A model generated the notes under the pieces. That model searched no databases. It was not told the origin of the DNA and saw only the letters and a program-made list of their open reading frames with translations. Shown here piece after piece: positions 13,840 through 28,787 of a stretch of 64,000 nucleotides of DNA (positions within the stretch are counted from its first letter, which is position 1; the number at the start of each line of letters is the position of its first letter). Source of the stretch: Cubamyces lactineus (lineage: Eukaryota; Basidiomycota; Agaricomycetes; Polyporales; Polyporaceae). The translations under genes were made by a program, and so were the position numbers. Where the stretch lies: positions 744,001 through 808,000 of the forward strand of contig JACDTU010000012.1 of assembly GCA_022376465.1 (NCBI GenBank). Reading direction: 5' to 3'.

Positions 13840-16010
13840 CTACAGAGAACCAGGCGCAGGCGCGTCGCCGGTGGTCGTGTTCCACGCAGGGCCTGGGGGT
13901 ACGTGCCAGTCTCCGTGGCACGCCCAGTTCCAGTCGGTCTGGGAGACGATCTCGCGCTGCGCGTCGACGAAGACGGGCACGGGGCACTTGCCGTCCTTGT
14001 CCTCGGGGCAGCCGCGGATACCGGTGAGGGGCGCGACGCCATCGTTGATGATGACTCGGATCTGTGGGTCTGGTTCGCCCTCGCAGGCGAGCACTAGGAA
14101 ACGCATCAGATCAGGGAGAGCGTTGGACACTGCATGCAAACTTACACTGGAACTGGACGTTGGTAGCGAAGGGCGCCAGATGCGAGGACTTGAAAGCGCG
14201 GTGCTCGGGCATGTGATCAGCGGGAAGTGGACCATCCGCAGCGAAGCTCGTCAGGTTCAAAGCCGTGATCACTATAGATATACATGAGCATGAACCGATA
14301 TGGATAAGGAGGTTTTTGACTTACCGTTGAGGACGACAACTTCGTGAGTGGCATCGACGTAGAGGCTCTGGCCCAGAGGGAAAGTAACCGGGTTATCGTC
14401 AAGTGTCGCGTTGGTGGACGAGTTGTGAACGGGAATGGGCGTATGTGTGAGCCGCGCGAGGAGCTCTTGGACGTAGCCAATACCCTGAACGCGTGCCACG
14501 GGAGAGCCGAAAGCCGAGCCGTACCAGAAGTACAAATCCATGCTGTGGCGACATCAGCGGTGTATCGCATAACGACAAGAGGCAGGACGTACGCATAGTT
14601 GAAGCCCTTCCACTCATCTTCAGTAAAGAGCTCACAGAACTTTGAGTAACCGATAGCAACAGTCTAGAATAGTTGATGAGTATAACGCCGAGAGTAGAGC
14701 CATGTAGCGTATGTCTGACCTCATAGGCACACATCTGCTGCAGGGTATAGACGTCCTCGATAGTGAGCTCATAGCCGTGCAGTTGTGGACGAAGACGCTG
14801 GAGCGCATCGTGCAGGTAGATCGAAGCCCATTCCCTTATATACGGAATGGCACGATCTGACTTGGTGCGGTCTCGCGCATTCGGGCACGTCGCGTACGGC
14901 GCAAGGGTGTTGTTGAATCCGGAGTCCTCGATGGTGATACTCTGCTGGTACTGGCCTTCGAAGGGGTATCCAAAGAAGCCAAGGGCGAAGTTGAGGGCGG
15001 AGGCGAGCATACGGTCTTGGGACTCGGTGCGGAAGACGGGAACGGTGTTGGTTTCTGTGAAGTTCTTGAGGAGGAAACCGTACTTCATGCGCATAGACAC
15101 GCCCAGGTCGACTGAAACGATGTTAGAGAGTCTATGAGCTGAATATGAGGTCTATGCGTACACAGTTGTTGTCGGCCGAAGGGAGTGAGGATCTCTTCGC
15201 CGAGTTTATATGTCCTGGAGGAATGGTGAGCAGAAGCGGTGGCCTAGAGCATAATAATCACCAGTTGTTCATGAACTCGAGATCACCAGAAGCCGTCCAT
15301 CCGTCGGCAGCGTTGTGGAGGCGGGCAGAGAAGTTAGCGGGACCACCAAAGGAAGCCCACTGAGTTGGATAGCGGGCACCATGGCGGTGGAGGAGATGAA
15401 GGCCAGTGACGCGACATGTCTCTGGGGCTTCTGGACCAGAATCAACGCCGAAGGAGCCGCGCTCGACGCTGAACCACGGGGAGAGATTGCCCCAGTGCTT
15501 GAAGATGTCAAAGTGAGACTCAGATGCGGCGGCGGAGGACTTGTTTCTGCTCAAAGCCTGGGGGCCGAGAAGGTGAGGGGCACCGGTGTGGAGAGGGTAT
15601 GAGGGAGCTGTTGCGACGAGTGCGGGTTCTGCGCCTGTGGGCGTAGGGCCAGCATGGCCGACGTGTGAGGGGAAGAGGGAAGGGAAGACGTTGGTGGGGG
15701 AGGAAGGAGGGAAGTTGTGGACCTCGGTAGAGCCAGCGTCGGGAGACGCAAAGTCGGCGTAGACAGCGGCAGCATCGGCGTTTGCATGTTTCTTCCAGTA
15801 TGCGAGGCCAAAGCGAGAGCAGAAGAGGAACTGGACGATGAGGGCGGAGAGGATGCCGGCGACATACGCTACCAGCACATGGCGGAGGTGAAAGGAACGG
15901 CGGCGGGTAGGCGTAGAGGAACGATCCCCGTCGAGAGGAGCATATTCGTTATCTTGGGGGAGAAGAGCTTGGGATTCAGGGTCTGCGGACTCTTTGTACG
16001 ACGTCGACAT
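13840..16010 (-). CDS. membrane-anchored histidine acid phosphatase (phytase-like)
   Basis: Seven exons (16010-15262, 15214-15162, 15111-14720, 14663-14593, 14542-14325, 14271-14146, 14093-13840) give a 620-residue protein with closed frame. Residues 1-43 are cytosolic-type with an Arg-rich stretch, followed by a single hydrophobic segment at about 44-65, so a type II membrane or signal-anchor protein is predicted. The histidine acid phosphatase signature RHGARYP lies at about 209-215 and supplies the nucleophile His. The proton-donor motif is THE (His488-Glu489) in VDATHEVVVL, where fungal PhyA phytases have HD. Many Cys and NxS/T sites fit an extracytoplasmic domain. The family hydrolyses phosphomonoesters such as phytate or inositol polyphosphates; substrate here is unknown. 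An in-frame ATG at 16,112 would add 34 residues; I prefer 16,010 because of its position relative to the anchor. It diverges from the tRNA synthetase gene. Confidence 0.9.
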
Positions 16011-18333
<2,323 letters not shown>

Positions 18334-18446
18334 GATGTCTTGTCCGAGAGCTCACAGTTCTACTCAGATCGTATTACATTTGCTTTCTACTTTGCGAGAC
18401 GCTCCCAATGCGATATTGTACAATGTGCGATGCGATTACGAGTCCA

Positions 18447-21400
18447 TCATAGTGTCTCCCAGCCACCGCTGTCAACCGTTCCTTCCAGGCGGCGGGCAAT
18501 GAGCGTCGGTATACCGTGGTTCAGCCAGATCTTGTGCACTTCCTCCCATCGAGCGCGGTGCAGGTATTGTCGTCGTCCACGTCTACAGCACGAATGAGAA
18601 CTTGTTGGATCGTTCACAGCGGTTTCTACGCACCTCATAGATACATCCACCTCGCCGTGTACATCGAGGTAAGGTGACTGCCCGAAGGCTCCGTTGTTTG
18701 CGTAGAGGTATAGCAGGGAGCAGCGCTTCACTAGGAAGTAAAGCCCGATTGGGCCGCAGCATCTGGTGGCATATACCATCAGATTATGAAGGCAGAGAGA
18801 AATGCTGAAAGACGTACTCTCTTGTGTGCATGTTACATTCTCCACGGTATTGGTTGTCCCTGTCCATACAGCAATGGCTCTGGAAGCAGACGGTGGTGCC
18901 GCAGAAGAGACAAATCGCGGCGTCCAAGGGGACCGTCTTGCAGCGTGCGCACGTCATCGTCTTGTCCTGGTCGAGGTACAAGTGGTCGAGTACCAGAGGG
19001 AGCCGGGCGAGGCGGTAGATTGACGGGTACTCAAGCATGACGCCACAGTTGAGCTGAGACGCGGCATGCGAATGCCCGTAGTGTGCACACCAACCCGAGA
19101 GCGCGTTCTGGATGGTATCTTGGGTAGGGAGCTCCGCGAGCGGAGGGATGTCAAGAATCTTGATTAGACGGCGGTATTCGCAAAGCGACTCGTCGAGATC
19201 GGGCGGCGTAGCGAAGGCGTTAGGGTACGTTGCACGGCAGAGAATCAATGCACGACGGAGGAAAGGAAGTGTGAAAGCGTAGAGAAGCTGCTCGATGCGT
19301 GCTTCACCAAAGGAACTCAGCACGCTCTCCGCGGCCTGCTCGAAGATGGGTGAATGGCGGACGACAGACATGAAGAACATCCGCGTGTCGCCGAAGAGGT
19401 CCTCATACTTCCGGGAGGCCGGTGCTGGAGTTGCGCTACTCCTACTCTTATTCAGAATGTACACGAGGCCGACAACGGTTCGTGCGAGGTAGGCGTAGTA
19501 GGTGAGCACCATGATGTGCTTGAGCATGTCCGGCGCGACGGCGGCAGTCTCGACCAGAATGGCGAATGGATCTCGGAGTAGCAGAGGATGTGAGAAGGTT
19601 GTGAACGAGGTCCGGCTCCATTCAGGTAGTAGTCGCTTGATGATCGCCTGTCGGACGGCTTCGCGACCTTCGTCAGGGCGGAACTTGAAGCTGAGAGACA
19701 CTAGTTTCGTCAAGCAAGACAACAGCCCGCGAATCATACGATATTGCGGATCGGTGATCAAATCCGCAACAGTCTTGCCAGGCGAGCCTTGTCCTCGCAA
19801 TGCGACTTCGACAGCGGATATCGTGTAACCAACCAACTCCTCCGGAAGGTACATGCCAGCGCCCCGCTCCCCAAATTCGGGCTCCGTTCGCTCTCGCAAG
19901 TGGCGCGACTGCTGAGAGATGTTCTTTGCCACAACCATGACCGTGTCGACCATCTTGTGTAGCTCGGTGCTGTCCGGTCTGTCGGCGACGCGAAGATGAG
20001 ATTGATACGCAGAGTCCTGCGCCGTCCAGAAGACGAATTCCCCACTGCCGGTGCGGAATTGCAGAGACTCCACGACGGGATCTGGCTTCGACTTCAAAAT
20101 GCTGATACCGGCCGCGCGGACCCAGTCCGAGAACGCGAGGTTGTTGAGCTCGGGAGGCGGGGTAGAGACCACGACAGGGAGTATAACGTTACCCAGGCTT
20201 TTACAGAGAGGGCAGATGTACTCCTTGCGAGGAATGCTTTCAGGATGATTCCGTGTAGCCTGGTTTCGATGACGTTGGCGGATAGACCCACTATAAACCG
20301 TAAAGCAGTCCAGGTGCATCATGTGGCTGCATATGGAGGCGTGAAGTCCGAAGCGGGTAAACTGAGCAGGGAAGGCATCGAAGTTAGTCGACTGTACCCT
20401 TTTCGAGTTCTTGACTTCGTCGGGTGCAGGAGGGAAGCCGGTGTCTCGCGTCACCAGCGACGATCTGTCTAAGGAGTCGGGACAAGTCATCGCCTCGTTG
20501 GTGTACGACTGGAACCCATCAGGCTGCTTGCGGAGCTGTCGACCGGGCTGGATGAAGCCGAGCGATCCAAATGACTTGGAGCTGTTGAGCTCTTCTTGGC
20601 AAACGATGCAGGTCCCGTACGATACCGGGGCCTCGGGAGTATCAGCCTGGTCTTCATCTTCATCGTCGTCGATATCCTCGAAGTTGAAAGCGACCTTTTC
20701 CTGCTGAGCCTTCATCTGCCGCATGATAGCCTCCTGCCTTGCCTTCGCCGCACGCTTCTTCGCCTCCTTGGGGTCCTCAACCTTTGAGCCTGATTCGGGT
20801 GAGCGACGGCGTGTTCCCACTTCATCGCGCTGGTGCTCCGCAATACGGTCGAGAGTCCATTGCACTCTTGCGCGGTACGTAGGGTACTTATCGTGGTATT
20901 CGAACGCGCAAAGTACGTCTACGAGATTCTTCCCTTCCTCGTAAGCCTTGTGCACGGCAAGACCACTAAAGACCTCAGGACGCTCGGTAACAGCGACCAT
21001 GGCGAGGTGCAAGATCTGGTCAAGGATGGCTTCGGCAGAGGGAGGTGCTGCGCCGGTGGCATCGGTATGTGTCAGGATATTATAGATGCCGTAGAAGAAG
21101 ACCTGAACGAGCACTTCGGACTCGAAGGAGGAGGGTAGGGTGACGAAGGGACCGTGGGTGATGTTCATCTTCTTCGGTACGATGACGGGATCCTGAATTC
21201 CGAGCTTCTTCTTGAGACGGGTGCGCAAAACGACCTCCACCTCCTCACGCTTGTTCCGGGTGTAGTGGTAGAAGAACGGATTGACTTCGTCGTATGCATC
21301 GTCTTTGAGTTCATACGTCCCAAAGTCGGACGTCGACTCGGGCGGCTTGAAGTGTGCTACATCCTTGAGCACGCGCTCGAAGCAGACATCGTCGACCATC

Positions 21401-24184
21401 CGTTCGGCGACTCGCTTGACCAGATCAGTGAAGGAACAGGGTCCAACCGCGAGCGCGTGCACGATTTCTCGACGAACGGCTACGGGAAGCGGCATCTTCG
21501 TCGCACTAGCGGTCTCAGTTAGGATAGTAATGAGGACGTAGAAGAACTCTTCGACCATTCCAGCGAGGTGGGACGTGTCGTAGGATGGATGCAGAGTCGC
21601 ACCAGAGAAGTAGCCTAGAAGTTGGAAGCGGTCAAGCATGCTCACGAAGACTGTATTGGGGTCAAGTACGACGAGCGCAGTCTGGAGAATGAAGAGGTCC
21701 TGGTCGTAGCATAGCTCTCGTAACATGAAGTCGCGGTAGTGCAGAAGCTGGCCACGGATAGCGAAGCCGTTGCGAACCCACAGCCCTGTCCGAATCTGGG
21801 CTATCATGGCTAACACTGTAGCAAGAGTTTAGTATGGTGCCTAGTTGGATACGCTCTTGCACTGACCTCGTAACGGATAATCAATCACTGTTAGAAGCGC
21901 CTCCTCGCTGACGTGACGCATGCATACATCCCTCAGGCTGTCGTAGCCAGCAGCGTGCAACGGCTGCTCGTCGAGGACGTCGATGTGCTTGAACAGTTCC
22001 GCAAGCAACCATTGCAGCGAATGGTGGAAACTGATGGAGCCGTCCATTACGTCGAAATCGATGATCTTGTAAGTTGTTTCGCCATATACGACCTCATGGA
22101 ATGCGACAGGAGGGAAGCGAGCGAGCTCGCGACGATCGTCGACCACGGCAATACACTTCAATATGTGGTGCATGACGGTGTTGATAGCAGCGACGAGTTC
22201 GCCGACCGTAGCCTTCGAGAACGCTTCGCCATATATCTTGATGACGCGAGACAAGGAAAGCGTCACATTGAAGACGCTAATCCAAGCATCCGTCTCGTAC
22301 TCGACGTGGCTGGACGCGGCCCGCTTATTCGGATTAATGCACATGAAGATTTGGCAGGTTTGGGCGAATTGTGCGATGAATTCACGATTGTGCGCGATGA
22401 GTTCCTGCACCGGCTCATTGTGGCACAAGTAGCGGAGGTCGCTGAAGACCGGCATGAAGCGCTTTGACTTGAACGGGAATGTGTCCACGTCGATTTCCGC
22501 GTCAGGATTGGGAGGGAATGTGATACGCTTGTCGGAGATCTGATTGGTGAAGAAGGCGGCGATGATGGCAAGGAGTCGCGAGACGATGTTGTGGTTGCGG
22601 ACAATGTACAGTGATACGGAGGGTACAGTGAAGAGCTGGAGGGCGAAGTACTTGATGGACGTCTCCGCCTCGCGATCGGTGAGTAGGTAGGCGTCGATAA
22701 TACGGTGGTAGATGCCCGCGAAATGAGATGCTATACGCGTAAAATGTTGAATTACAGCTTGAAACGGTAACACAGTACTTACCTATAGCCAACTTGTGTT
22801 CGTGACTTACTGTAAGAAGAGAAGCGTATATCTCCTTCAAGTTCAGCCGAGGCCTCTTCCACAGACGAGCATGATATAGGAAGAGCCAGTCAAGTCTAGT
22901 TGGGTCATGGATATCTGGGAGCACCCTGCTAGGATCCTTCGCCGAAAGCAAGGAGGAATTCTTCCGAGGCGACAGGAGCTCAGATGCCAGAATCTCGCGC
23001 AAGATCAAAGCGTCCGTTCCTAAACGACTTCGAGTCAAATCCAGGAGCCATTCAATGATAACTGCGGAGACCTGCTCCCGGAAGGTATCGAACGAGCGAC
23101 GAACAGTGACGCCAAGGTCGATCTGAGCGATAGCGCGGGCCATTTCCAGGAGACGCGTGCTATTACTGCTCATTTCGATGATTTCTCGGCCTTGTTCATC
23201 GATGCGGTCTGCAATCTGGGCAGCTTCTTCGCGAGAGCGGTTAGTGATATCGTGCAGGAGTTCGATGACCTCATCGAAGGAGTGCTTGTCATCGTTCCAG
23301 ATTAACAGCGCAAACTGGTCCAGCATCAAAGGGTCTGCAGTCGGTTGCAGTCGCAGAGTGACATCGCTAGGAGGTGTCGGCATGAATGTTTCGTCCGGAG
23401 AGGAATCCAGTGTGTCAAGGACGAAGTCGACGGCGTAGCCGATCGTACGGCTTATGCTCTCGCGTAGCTCGGGGGGGACATGAGTCCTGAACGGGTAGTT
23501 CTTGACTGGAGGGATGTCTCGACAGGTCAGGGTCTTATGATGGGCTCGTGGGGTGTGAAGAAGGGTCTTTGCTTCGAAGGAGCTGATGTACTCTGCAGTC
23601 TCCGGAGAGTAGGGATGGTGAGGACAGTTGATAGTATGTCGCCAAGCTTCGACGTCCCCACAATCGCAGCAACCGCCAGATTGCTGAGCAATAAAAAAAC
23701 TGACGTTATGATCTGTATGGTCGGTTGCTTCAAAGCAGCGGGAACAGAGGACGCAGCTGTCGTCGAGAGCACAGTCTCTGGACGGATCGTGAGCAAGATC
23801 GCGAGTGAGGAGGAGTGAATTAACGCACTTGCATCGAAAACAGCTCTCTCCCTTCTTGAAGATATGACCGCAAGGTCTGCCTGGCACAACCTGAGGTTCT
23901 TTGAACTGACCGACGCTGGCTTGGACTTCGCTGAGAGTGGCGTGTAGGGGGAGGCTAGAGTTGGAATTCGGGAGAAAGAGATGGGCGTATGGGCCCCAGA
24001 AGGCGTCGTATAGTTCTGCGAGAATTTCCGCTCGTGTCGCCGGAGTAAAGTTGTACTTCCTCGAGCCAGGCATAGTCTCGAGGGTGAAACGGAGGCGGGA
24101 GAGAGGCTCGGTCTGTCGTTCACGAGGATTGGAATGCATAGAGCCCAGAAGCTTTGCAGGAAAGAAGGAAGAAAGGCTGCTCAT
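18447..24184 (-). CDS. UBR1: E3 ubiquitin ligase UBR1 (N-recognin)
   Basis: Six exons (24184-23829, 23777-22783, 22730-21867, 21815-18818, 18762-18634, 18582-18447) encode 1,825 residues, typical for fungal Ubr1. The protein recognises N-degrons and adds ubiquitin with an E2 of the Rad6 type. A UBR box with many Cys/His (CGHIFKKGESCFRCK to SGGCCDCGD) spans about 104-172. A ClpS-like region for hydrophobic N-degrons follows (LIWNDDKHSFDEVIELL). A RING-type zinc region is in exon 4 (CIVCQEEL to YICPLCKSLGN). The C-terminal domain ends with GECNMHTR and SPYLDVHGEVDV, conserved in the family. The frame extends upstream of 24,184 only with non-ATG codons. The first and fifth introns are each 51 bases and free of stops. 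Convergent with GluRS, divergent from TRS33. Confidence 0.95.
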
Positions 24185-24419
24185 CGTCGTACGGAATATG
24201 CGCCCTCTACTCCCGCCGTTGGGACTAGAGTCGTAAAATGTCCGTCCGAGGCGAGAAGATCGTTGAGGAGAGGTGGAAGGAGGAGGAAGGATCTGTGGCC
24301 GGGACTCAGCCACTTACTTACTCATCCCATATCGGGTGCGACAACAGCGTCACTCTCTCTTAGCCATTTCATCCTCGGCTTCAGCTTCAGCAACTCTCGC
24401 TCACACGACGGCGACGACG
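24185..24419. promoter_or_regulatory. shared divergent promoter region (UBR1 / TRS33)
   Basis: A 235-base gap separates two start codons on opposite strands. It is purine-rich near UBR1 and pyrimidine-rich toward TRS33. No TATA box is seen. A shared control region is inferred from arrangement only. Confidence 0.45.
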
Positions 24420-25385
24420 ATGTCTTCGAGAAACTCTTTCCAGTCTGGTGCAGCGCGTCCTAGCTCATCCATGTCAACCGTCCCCTCTCTTGCTGCCGTC
24501 GCAGATCCGCCACCTCGCTATGTTGACGGTGCGGCAATGGACTATTTCACGATCGAAATGGTCAACACTCTCCGTGCATCTTCTGCAGTGGCCGCAGCTC
24601 GCTCGAAGAAGGTTGAGCAGGAGATGATTGATGCCGGACTCATGCCTGCGACTGCACCAGTCCCCCCTACACTCAAGAAAGACAAGATGCGGGATTCCAT
24701 GGGCAGCAACGCTTCGCGTGTCTCGTTATCCAAGGATAGCCAAGAGGGTGACGATGAAGAGCTGCGAGCCCGTTTGGAAGCGATTGGCATGCATGTGGGC
24801 GCGAACATGGCGGAGCGGTAGGTACTCATCGCATTTCATAATGTCGCTCTATACCCCTCTCAATATGTACTTCTTTCAGTCTATGCCATGACCGAGGTCT
24901 TTTCTCAGACACGCTAGATGCAATCAAATTCATATGCAAGGATTTGTGGAACGCCTGCTGGGAGAAGCAGGTCGACAATCTCAGGACAAACCACCGGGTG
25001 CGTCGCCATCCAGTGCATTCCTTGCATGACGAACATACTTGAACTTCGCAATGTAGGGCGTGTATGTTCTTCAAGATAACGCTTTTAAGCCCCTCACGCG
25101 CATATCCGGCTGGGAAGGCAGAGCGGAATCTCTCCGCAAATCAAGAGTGGTGCGTTCGTCATTGCATCCTTCATTCAACAGGTCGTAGTGAAGTGCGTTT
25201 TCGAAGCACGTGGCTATGCCTGCTGGTATCATTCGTGGTGCGTTAGCAAGACTCGGCTTCCAAGCGGTTGTTGTACCTGAGGTTACGAATCTGCCACAAT
25301 GTGGGTCTTTCGTGTCGATATCCGGTCGCAACTATTCAATAAGAGTGCAGGTACCTTCCAAGTGAAGCTGCCCAAAGGATCATAG
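24420..25385 (+). CDS. TRS33: TRAPP complex subunit TRS33 / TRAPPC6
   Basis: Five exons (24420-24817, 24880-24997, 25057-25149, 25207-25300, 25351-25385) give 245 residues with closed frame. TRAPP is a tethering and Rab-exchange complex of the early secretory pathway and Golgi. The family core is clear: IKFICKDLWNACWEKQVDNL, then RTNHRGVYVLQDNAFKPL, then MPAGIIRGALARLGF, ending LPQCTFQVKLPKG. This is the TRAPPC6 subfamily of the Bet3-like fold. An N-terminal extension of about 50 Ser/Ala/Pro-rich residues precedes the folded part, longer than in human TRAPPC6. The fourth exon start (GAAG/CAC) is chosen because only it keeps frame into MPAGIIRG. The gene ends 56 bases from the end of convergent UTP18. 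Confidence 0.92.
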
Positions 25386-25441
25386 AAGCCTGCCGAACAT
25401 GTCAATAGCGGGTAGACAGCTAAGCGGGACATCACGAAGCG

Positions 25442-27321
25442 CTACAGCGTGCTAAAGTCTCTGAGATGATACAACAAGACCCGCCCCCGGTTGTTGCCTA
25501 CTGCTACATACTCACTCCCGGCTGAAAAGTCCACGCTCGTAACGTGACCTAGCGGTGTACTTGATGTAGGCCAATTTGAAAACGCAGTGAGGGAGGGCAG
25601 GTGGATCTGACGAGAGCGGTTCGTGAGCATGCATGTAGACTAGTTTTGGGGTACACATACCATACGCATCTGATCCTTTTTGGCATTGCTTGCCATTGCA
25701 AGCAACTGCGAATCGTGGTTGAATTGTAAGGACGTTATGGCCGTCGTGAGGTTGCCCAGTGCTTTCAGCGGTTTTGGACGCTCCGCGCTGCCCGACGTAG
25801 CTTCGGAGCCGTAGACGTTGACCACACCCATACGAGATCTTGAGAAGGTAGCTTTAGAGACGTCGCCATGTTTTGTGTACATGTTACGTACCCGATTGCG
25901 AGGTACTTCCCTGGACGGTCCCCAGCAAGGAGGTGGCTGCCGTACCCACCGTCGTCTTTCCATCGTCGGAGGCAACGTCTCTGGCCCACATCCCATACAT
26001 ACACTTCAGAGTCTTCGCCCAGCGTAAGCAAGTCGTCTCCCGACCACCATAGTGACTTCGCTCCCGCATTCATCTTGACGCTGCCGACTACTTGTCCTCC
26101 TCCTGTGCGCCAGTCCACAAGGTGAACATGTCCTCTACGTCCAGCAACAGCCAGCACAGAGCCTGTGGGATCAAACGCGCAGATCTCCATGCTGCCATCT
26201 TGCGCCGCCTGAGTGTTATTTGCGAACGTTGTGCCCCAGAGACCGCGAGGCGAGCGTTGGGTTGCGCCAGTCTGGAGATCGTAAGTGTAGTAGAATGGTC
26301 GAGGGCCAGTCAGGAGGACAGACGTGCCGCCTGGGTGGAATACGGCATTCGAAATGGGGAGGTTAGGGACGTGTAGAGTTTGGAGGTGTGGATTCGTGTG
26401 TCCGTCAACCTAAGACGAGGTCAACCGTCAAGAACGCGAGGCTGTTAAGATAGACTCGTACCGTGAACAAGCGCAAGCGACGGTCGGAACTCGCGGTCAA
26501 GAGAACGGGGACTTGCGGAGACGGGTGGAAGTGAACGGCTTTGATTTCACCCTCGGCTTTCGCAGGCAGGTTGGCGTCGCGCAACCGCTCAATAGAGAGC
26601 GTGCCATGAGGGAGGATCTTGGCGCGTCTGCCTGCGAGCACAGTCTCCGTGCCGGATAGAAGTGAGTTAAGCACACCCTGCTGCTGTTCCTCTTCTACTT
26701 CCGTTTCTGAGTCGGTCGCCGACCTTCTGCGTTTGCCTGCGGTAGAGTGCAAACGTTTGCGCGCGTTTGCCGCCCACTCTGGCGTTGGGTTGATTTTCTC
26801 GTACTGCCGTCGTAGACGGCGCTCGTATTCACGGCCTCCAACAGTATCCTCAGCTAGAGCATCGCGCAGCTTCCTGCGACGCTTGTCTGCTGCAAGAGAA
26901 ACCTCGAGGGTGGTATCGTCTACGTCGTTCCATGCCGAGGCCTTGCGTGAGGTACTAGGCTCTAACGAAAGGAGTGGAGCAGATGCAGCGCTAGGGGACT
27001 GTTCAGGAGTAGCTTCGTCCAGAGCAAACAACTAAAGGTTTTGGTGAGGCTTCGCCTACATACGGGGATCAAGGAGGCGCTCACCTCGTCGTCCAGGACG
27101 TTTTGATATTCGTTCCCACCGCCATATTCCCTATCATCGTCAAGAAAGATATTGTGGTCTTCAGAGGGCGCCGCAACATCTGTGGTACCAAAGAGGAAAC
27201 TTTCGAGGCGAAGCTCCTCCTGGTCTTTCACAACAGTATCCGCATCGTCGACTACGACGCCGAGAGGCTGGACTTCCGCGAGGCTTGAGGTTTTCTGCTT
27301 CTTGCGCGCGTGCCTGCCCAT
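25442..27321 (-). CDS. UTP18: UTP18, U3 snoRNP / small-subunit processome WD40 protein
   Basis: Five exons (27321-27085, 27031-26462, 26409-25892, 25838-25661, 25606-25442) give 555 residues. Utp18 is a nucleolar component of the small-subunit processome acting in early cleavage of 18S rRNA precursor. The N-terminal third is charged and starts with a basic patch (GRHARKKQK), followed by acidic residues and FLFGTTD. The middle holds ERRLRRQYEKINPTPEWA, a family hallmark. The C-terminal half is a WD40 propeller: IKAVHFHPSPQVPVLLTASSD, VCAFDPTG-type repeats, and LGHVTSVDFSAGSEYVAVG ending in LYHLRDF. Divergent from the GT25-like gene with 211 bases between starts. Introns are GT-AG and frames close. 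Confidence 0.92.
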
Positions 27322-27532
27322 TCCAAGATATACAACGGATGATAGGTGCAGAAGAGAGAGCGTGCAAGGAAAGGGAGAGAGGGAAAGATGGGTGGCGAGC
27401 CGATGAGTGAGACAGTATGGGCGCCTGAATTTTCGCAGTGCCGATTTTGGCAAGTGCGGCGGCTCGAGTTCAAGTTTAAACTTCGTCTTTGACCATCGGC
27501 GTGGTTCAACACCCATTGACCGAGACCTTGCC
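27322..27532. promoter_or_regulatory. shared divergent promoter region (UTP18 / GT25-like)
   Basis: The 211 bases between two divergent start codons include a purine-rich stretch near UTP18. No recognised factor site or TATA box was identified, so the role is inferred from position. Confidence 0.45.
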
Positions 27533-28787
27533 ATGTCATTCACCCTCAGGATGGGTTTACGACGTACCATCGCTCTATTGTCGGCGTGTCTCATGATATC
27601 TACACTGCTTTCTTTGACAACTCTGGACCATTCCCTCGTCCCGCTCATGCAGCTGCGTCACCCCCTTTCGCCAGAGCACGTCTCTCTACAACAGTCCGCA
27701 TCACAGGATACAACCTACGCCACCCCAGAGGGGACGAAGAAACTTGGCGTCTTTCATGACGTCTTCGTCGTCTCACGGCCGAGCCGCTTGGATCGTCGAG
27801 CCACTATGGAACGCTTGCGCCTGGCCCTAGGTGTCTCATGGACTTACCTCGACGCTGTCTCTTATGATGCCCAAGTCGTGAGCGCGATCATCGATTGCGT
27901 GACGCTACTGCGTTCGACGACCCGGGCGGAAACCTTTGAATGGCCTTCCACATTGAACGGCGACATCTCTGTTGGACTTACCGAATCACGACGGGTCTTT
28001 CCAGATTTTCCTTGTCATCCTGCGAGCCCTGGTATTCTTGTCGAGACTGGGGGGCAGCTCCCGCGAACAGACCCCTTGAACTCTTCCTCTGCTGGACATC
28101 TCACGTGCGCCACGGAGAACCATATCAGCGGTGTCCCGCTTCGATTGGACCTGCCGACGTACATGGTTATGAACGCTGGGAAAGTCGCCTGTTGGTACTC
28201 GCACTTGACCGCTATGGCGCAAGTCGCCTTTTTTGAAAATATCACATCGGGCTCTGATCCTCTACGCGCGTTCTTGATTTTGGAGGATGATATTGACATG
28301 GACCGACGCCTGGCTGAGAAGCTGCTTACTGTCTGGCCCGCGCTACCTACCGACTGGGAAGTCGTGTTCCTCGGTAAGATTTGTGACGCTTCGCTGTGAC
28401 ATCTAGAGACGACGATTCTTCCTAGGTCATTGCTGGTCAAATGAGTCGTACTATCCGGCTATAACTACAATCCGAACGCCCAGTCTGGATGGCAAGCGAG
28501 TAGATCTACACCCGTCCTCCGCTCCGAAGTGCACGCACGCATACGCAATCAATCCACGCAGCGCCCGACGACTTCTTGAACACCTCACCTTCCCTCCGTT
28601 TGCCTATTCTAGGGCGCTGGATCAAGCAATTGCATGGCTCGTGCAAAGTAAACGCCTCAAGGCGTTCTCTCTTGTTCCGAGTCTCATTGTCCAACATAAG
28701 GAAAGCAGCAGTGATATCTTACATGGCTCTGACGGAACGGGGAGTGGGTGGAAAGAGCATCTGGAAGATGGAGTATTAAGCCTGTAA
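27533..28787 (+). CDS. GT25-like glycosyltransferase, type II membrane protein
   Basis: Two exons (27533-28373 and 28426-28787) give about 400 residues. A hydrophobic segment near residues 10-28 (TIALLSACLMISTLLSL) suggests a signal anchor, so the enzyme probably faces the Golgi lumen. The catalytic region fits family 25 (LPS-type and collagen-type glycosyltransferases): VFVVSRPSRLDRRATMERL is the N-terminal nucleotide-sugar pattern, KVACWYSHLTAM is the GCWLSH-like motif, and FLILEDDIDMD holds the acidic metal-binding motif. YPAITTIRTP and THAYAINPRSARRLLEHL follow in the second exon. Donor and acceptor sugars are unknown. It is the last conserved gene before the transposon-rich region. Confidence 0.85.

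Noticed and set aside
22263..22604. Antisense Ser/Thr-rich ORFs over UBR1 (both strands have several)
   Set aside because: They are frame shadows of the conserved UBR1 coding strand.
24185..24313. Upstream extension of UBR1 beyond 24,184
   Set aside because: The frame is open but contains no ATG before a non-ATG start, and lies in the short gap shared with TRS33.
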